Shown: positions 7,603 to 8,720 of the stretch, one piece after another | Layout: every line of letters begins with the position of its first letter | Numbering within the stretch: the first letter of the stretch is position 1 | From: Bacteroidales bacterium | GTDB taxonomy: Bacteria > Bacteroidota > Bacteroidia > Bacteroidales > PUMT01 | Direction: 5' to 3' | Length of the DNA stretch: 8,720 bases | NCBI GenBank assembly: GCA_007132365.1 | Contig: SLOS01000312.1 | Coordinates: 1-8,720, forward strand | Translations under genes and position numbers: made by a program | Notes under the pieces: generated by a model | The model's input: the letters and a program-made list of their open reading frames with translations, nothing else | The model's database searches: none | Told to the model about the DNA's origin: nothing

Positions 7603-8720
7603 ATGGCAAACATTATCAGACCCGGAATATTTACCTTGCTCATTTTTATTGGCTTAACCGGTTGCAATGATGATTTCTTACCAAAGTCATCCAAATACGA
7701 TCGTCCTGACTGGCTTGCCGGAAAATTGTATACACAAATAAAATCGAAGGAAGATCTCTCAACATTTGCAAAATGCATAGAACTGACTGGTTACGACAGC
7801 ATTATTGATGTATCAGGCAGTTATACAGTATTTGCACCAAATGATGAGGCATTTTTGTTATGGTTTCAGGATCACCCGGATTACAACAGAGTGGAAGATA
7901 TACCTGTAAAGGTGCTTAGTGAACTGGTAAGGTACCACATTGTACAAAACCCCTGGAGCAGAATTCAATTAATGTCTCTGGATGTATTTGGCTGGATCGA
8001 TTCACTGGATCTGACCAATGATAAACCACGGGGCTTCAAAAGGGAAACCCTGCTGCGTAAAGAAGATATGGTTGTCGGTGTAAAAAGGACCGGTAACAGG
8101 TTCTCCATTGTTGATACCACAGAATCAAGCTGGCGAAGGAGAGTAATCAACACACGGAAGCTTGCACCCATATTCTTCAGACGGTATTTCGACATTTACA
8201 ACCTGAGCACAGATGATTATCAATTCTACTTCGGCAGGCCTTTTGAAGCTGCAGAAGATCTGTATTTTGCCGGAGGAAGGGTCACCGGCGAGGAAATGTT
8301 TGCCGAAAATGGCTTTGTTTATACCATCGACAGGGTGGTTGAACCTTTAAAAAATGCTTATGAGATATTGAGCCGGGAAAATGCCGGCAACGAATACTCG
8401 GACTTTTTAAATTTCTTAAATCAGTTTCCCGATCTCACCTATAATCAGCAGGAAACCTTTCGTCAGCCCGGTGCAGCGCAAGGGTTGGAAGTTGATTCAT
8501 TGTTCAATTTAACCTACCCGCAGCTCGCATTTAATATTTCCCATGAAAGAACACAGGCACCGCCAGGTTCTTTCGGTTTGCCTGGCGATGTTGCAATCAG
8601 ATATCATCACGGACTGATTGCACCCACCAACGAGGCCTTCAGCCGGTTTATCAATGAATTCCTGGTCGGACCGAACCGGTGGGGAAGCATAGAGAGTGCA
8701 CCCAGACACATGCGCGGCAT
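7603..8720 (+). CDS. Fasciclin (FAS1) domain lipoprotein, 3' partial
   Basis: Seen: an ATG at 7603 opens a frame without a stop to the right edge (372 full codons plus two bases). The N-terminus MANIIRPGIFTLLIFIGLTGC is a lipoprotein signal with lipobox LTGC and lipidated Cys21. It is followed by NDDF; acidic residues just after the cysteine resemble the export signal of surface lipoproteins in this phylum. A first FAS1-like domain spans about residues 40-250, with GSYTVFAPNDEAF (about 72-84), ELVRYHIVQNP, and a closing AENGFVYTIDRVVEPL. A second appears to start near 253 (AYEILSRENAGNEYSDFLNF), with GLIAPTNEAFSRFI near 340 as its matching motif. The first domain, at roughly 210 residues, is longer than the usual 130-150 and carries an insert rich in Arg, Tyr and Phe. 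Known: FAS1 domains mediate adhesion or protein/carbohydrate contacts, and FAS1 lipoproteins occur beside SusC/SusD genes in Bacteroidota. Inferred: an outer-membrane, probably surface-exposed accessory protein of a locus controlled by the upstream HTCS. Its ligand is unknown. Confidence 0.88.
   Translation, partial: MANIIRPGIFTLLIFIGLTGCNDDFLPKSSKYDRPDWLAGKLYTQIKSKEDLSTFAKCIELTGYDSIIDVSGSYTVFAPNDEAFLLWFQDHPDYNRVEDIPVKVLSELVRYHIVQNPWSRIQLMSLDVFGWIDSLDLTNDKPRGFKRETLLRKEDMVVGVKRTGNRFSIVDTTESSWRRRVINTRKLAPIFFRRYFDIYNLSTDDYQFYFGRPFEAAEDLYFAGGRVTGEEMFAENGFVYTIDRVVEPLKNAYEILSRENAGNEYSDFLNFLNQFPDLTYNQQETFRQPGAAQGLEVDSLFNLTYPQLAFNISHERTQAPPGSFGLPGDVAIRYHHGLIAPTNEAFSRFINEFLVGPNRWGSIESAPRHMRG

Noticed and set aside
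7330..7778. Two - strand open frames spanning the HTCS/FAS1 gap
   Set aside because: Each overlaps a clearly real + strand gene, and neither product resembles a known protein or has a plausible start context.

Overview
The window looks like chromosomal DNA from a member of the Bacteroidota, probably an environmental or gut-type Bacteroidales or relative. Three independent signs support this: a C-terminal type IX secretion (T9SS) sorting domain on the first protein, a one-piece hybrid two-component regulator (HTCS) of the kind almost confined to this phylum, and promoter-like sequences that fit the Bacteroidota -33/-7 pattern rather than -35/-10. No mobile element, RNA gene or CRISPR array is visible. 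All genes lie on the + strand.

Layout. (1) Positions 1-2831 hold the 3' part of a large secreted modular protein. Its reading frame is open to the left edge, so the gene starts outside the window. It carries a cadherin-like beta-sandwich, a lamin-tail-like domain, a chain of related ~80-95 residue modules and a T9SS tail. It ends at a strong intrinsic terminator (2849-2886). (2) Positions 2887-3156 are an AT-rich non-coding stretch with a good Bacteroidota-type promoter. (3) Positions 3157-7401 hold a 1414-residue HTCS: signal peptide, two-component-regulator propeller, Y_Y_Y domain, one membrane span, histidine kinase, receiver and AraC-type DNA-binding domain. (4) Positions 7402-7602 are a 201-base gap with a small hairpin and a possible promoter. 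(5) From 7603 to the right edge runs a fasciclin (FAS1) lipoprotein gene with no stop codon inside the window.

How the parts fit. HTCS regulators usually control the gene cluster beside them, very often a polysaccharide- or glycoconjugate-utilisation locus built round a SusC/SusD pair. The FAS1 lipoprotein directly downstream is probably the first visible member of that cluster; the rest should lie to the right of the window. The T9SS protein is cut off from this unit by its terminator and is probably a separate transcription unit. The points most worth a second look are the non-canonical kinase core of the HTCS (His-Gly instead of His-Glu, and a degenerate G1 box), the series of diverged modules in the T9SS protein, and the HTCS/FAS1 pairing.
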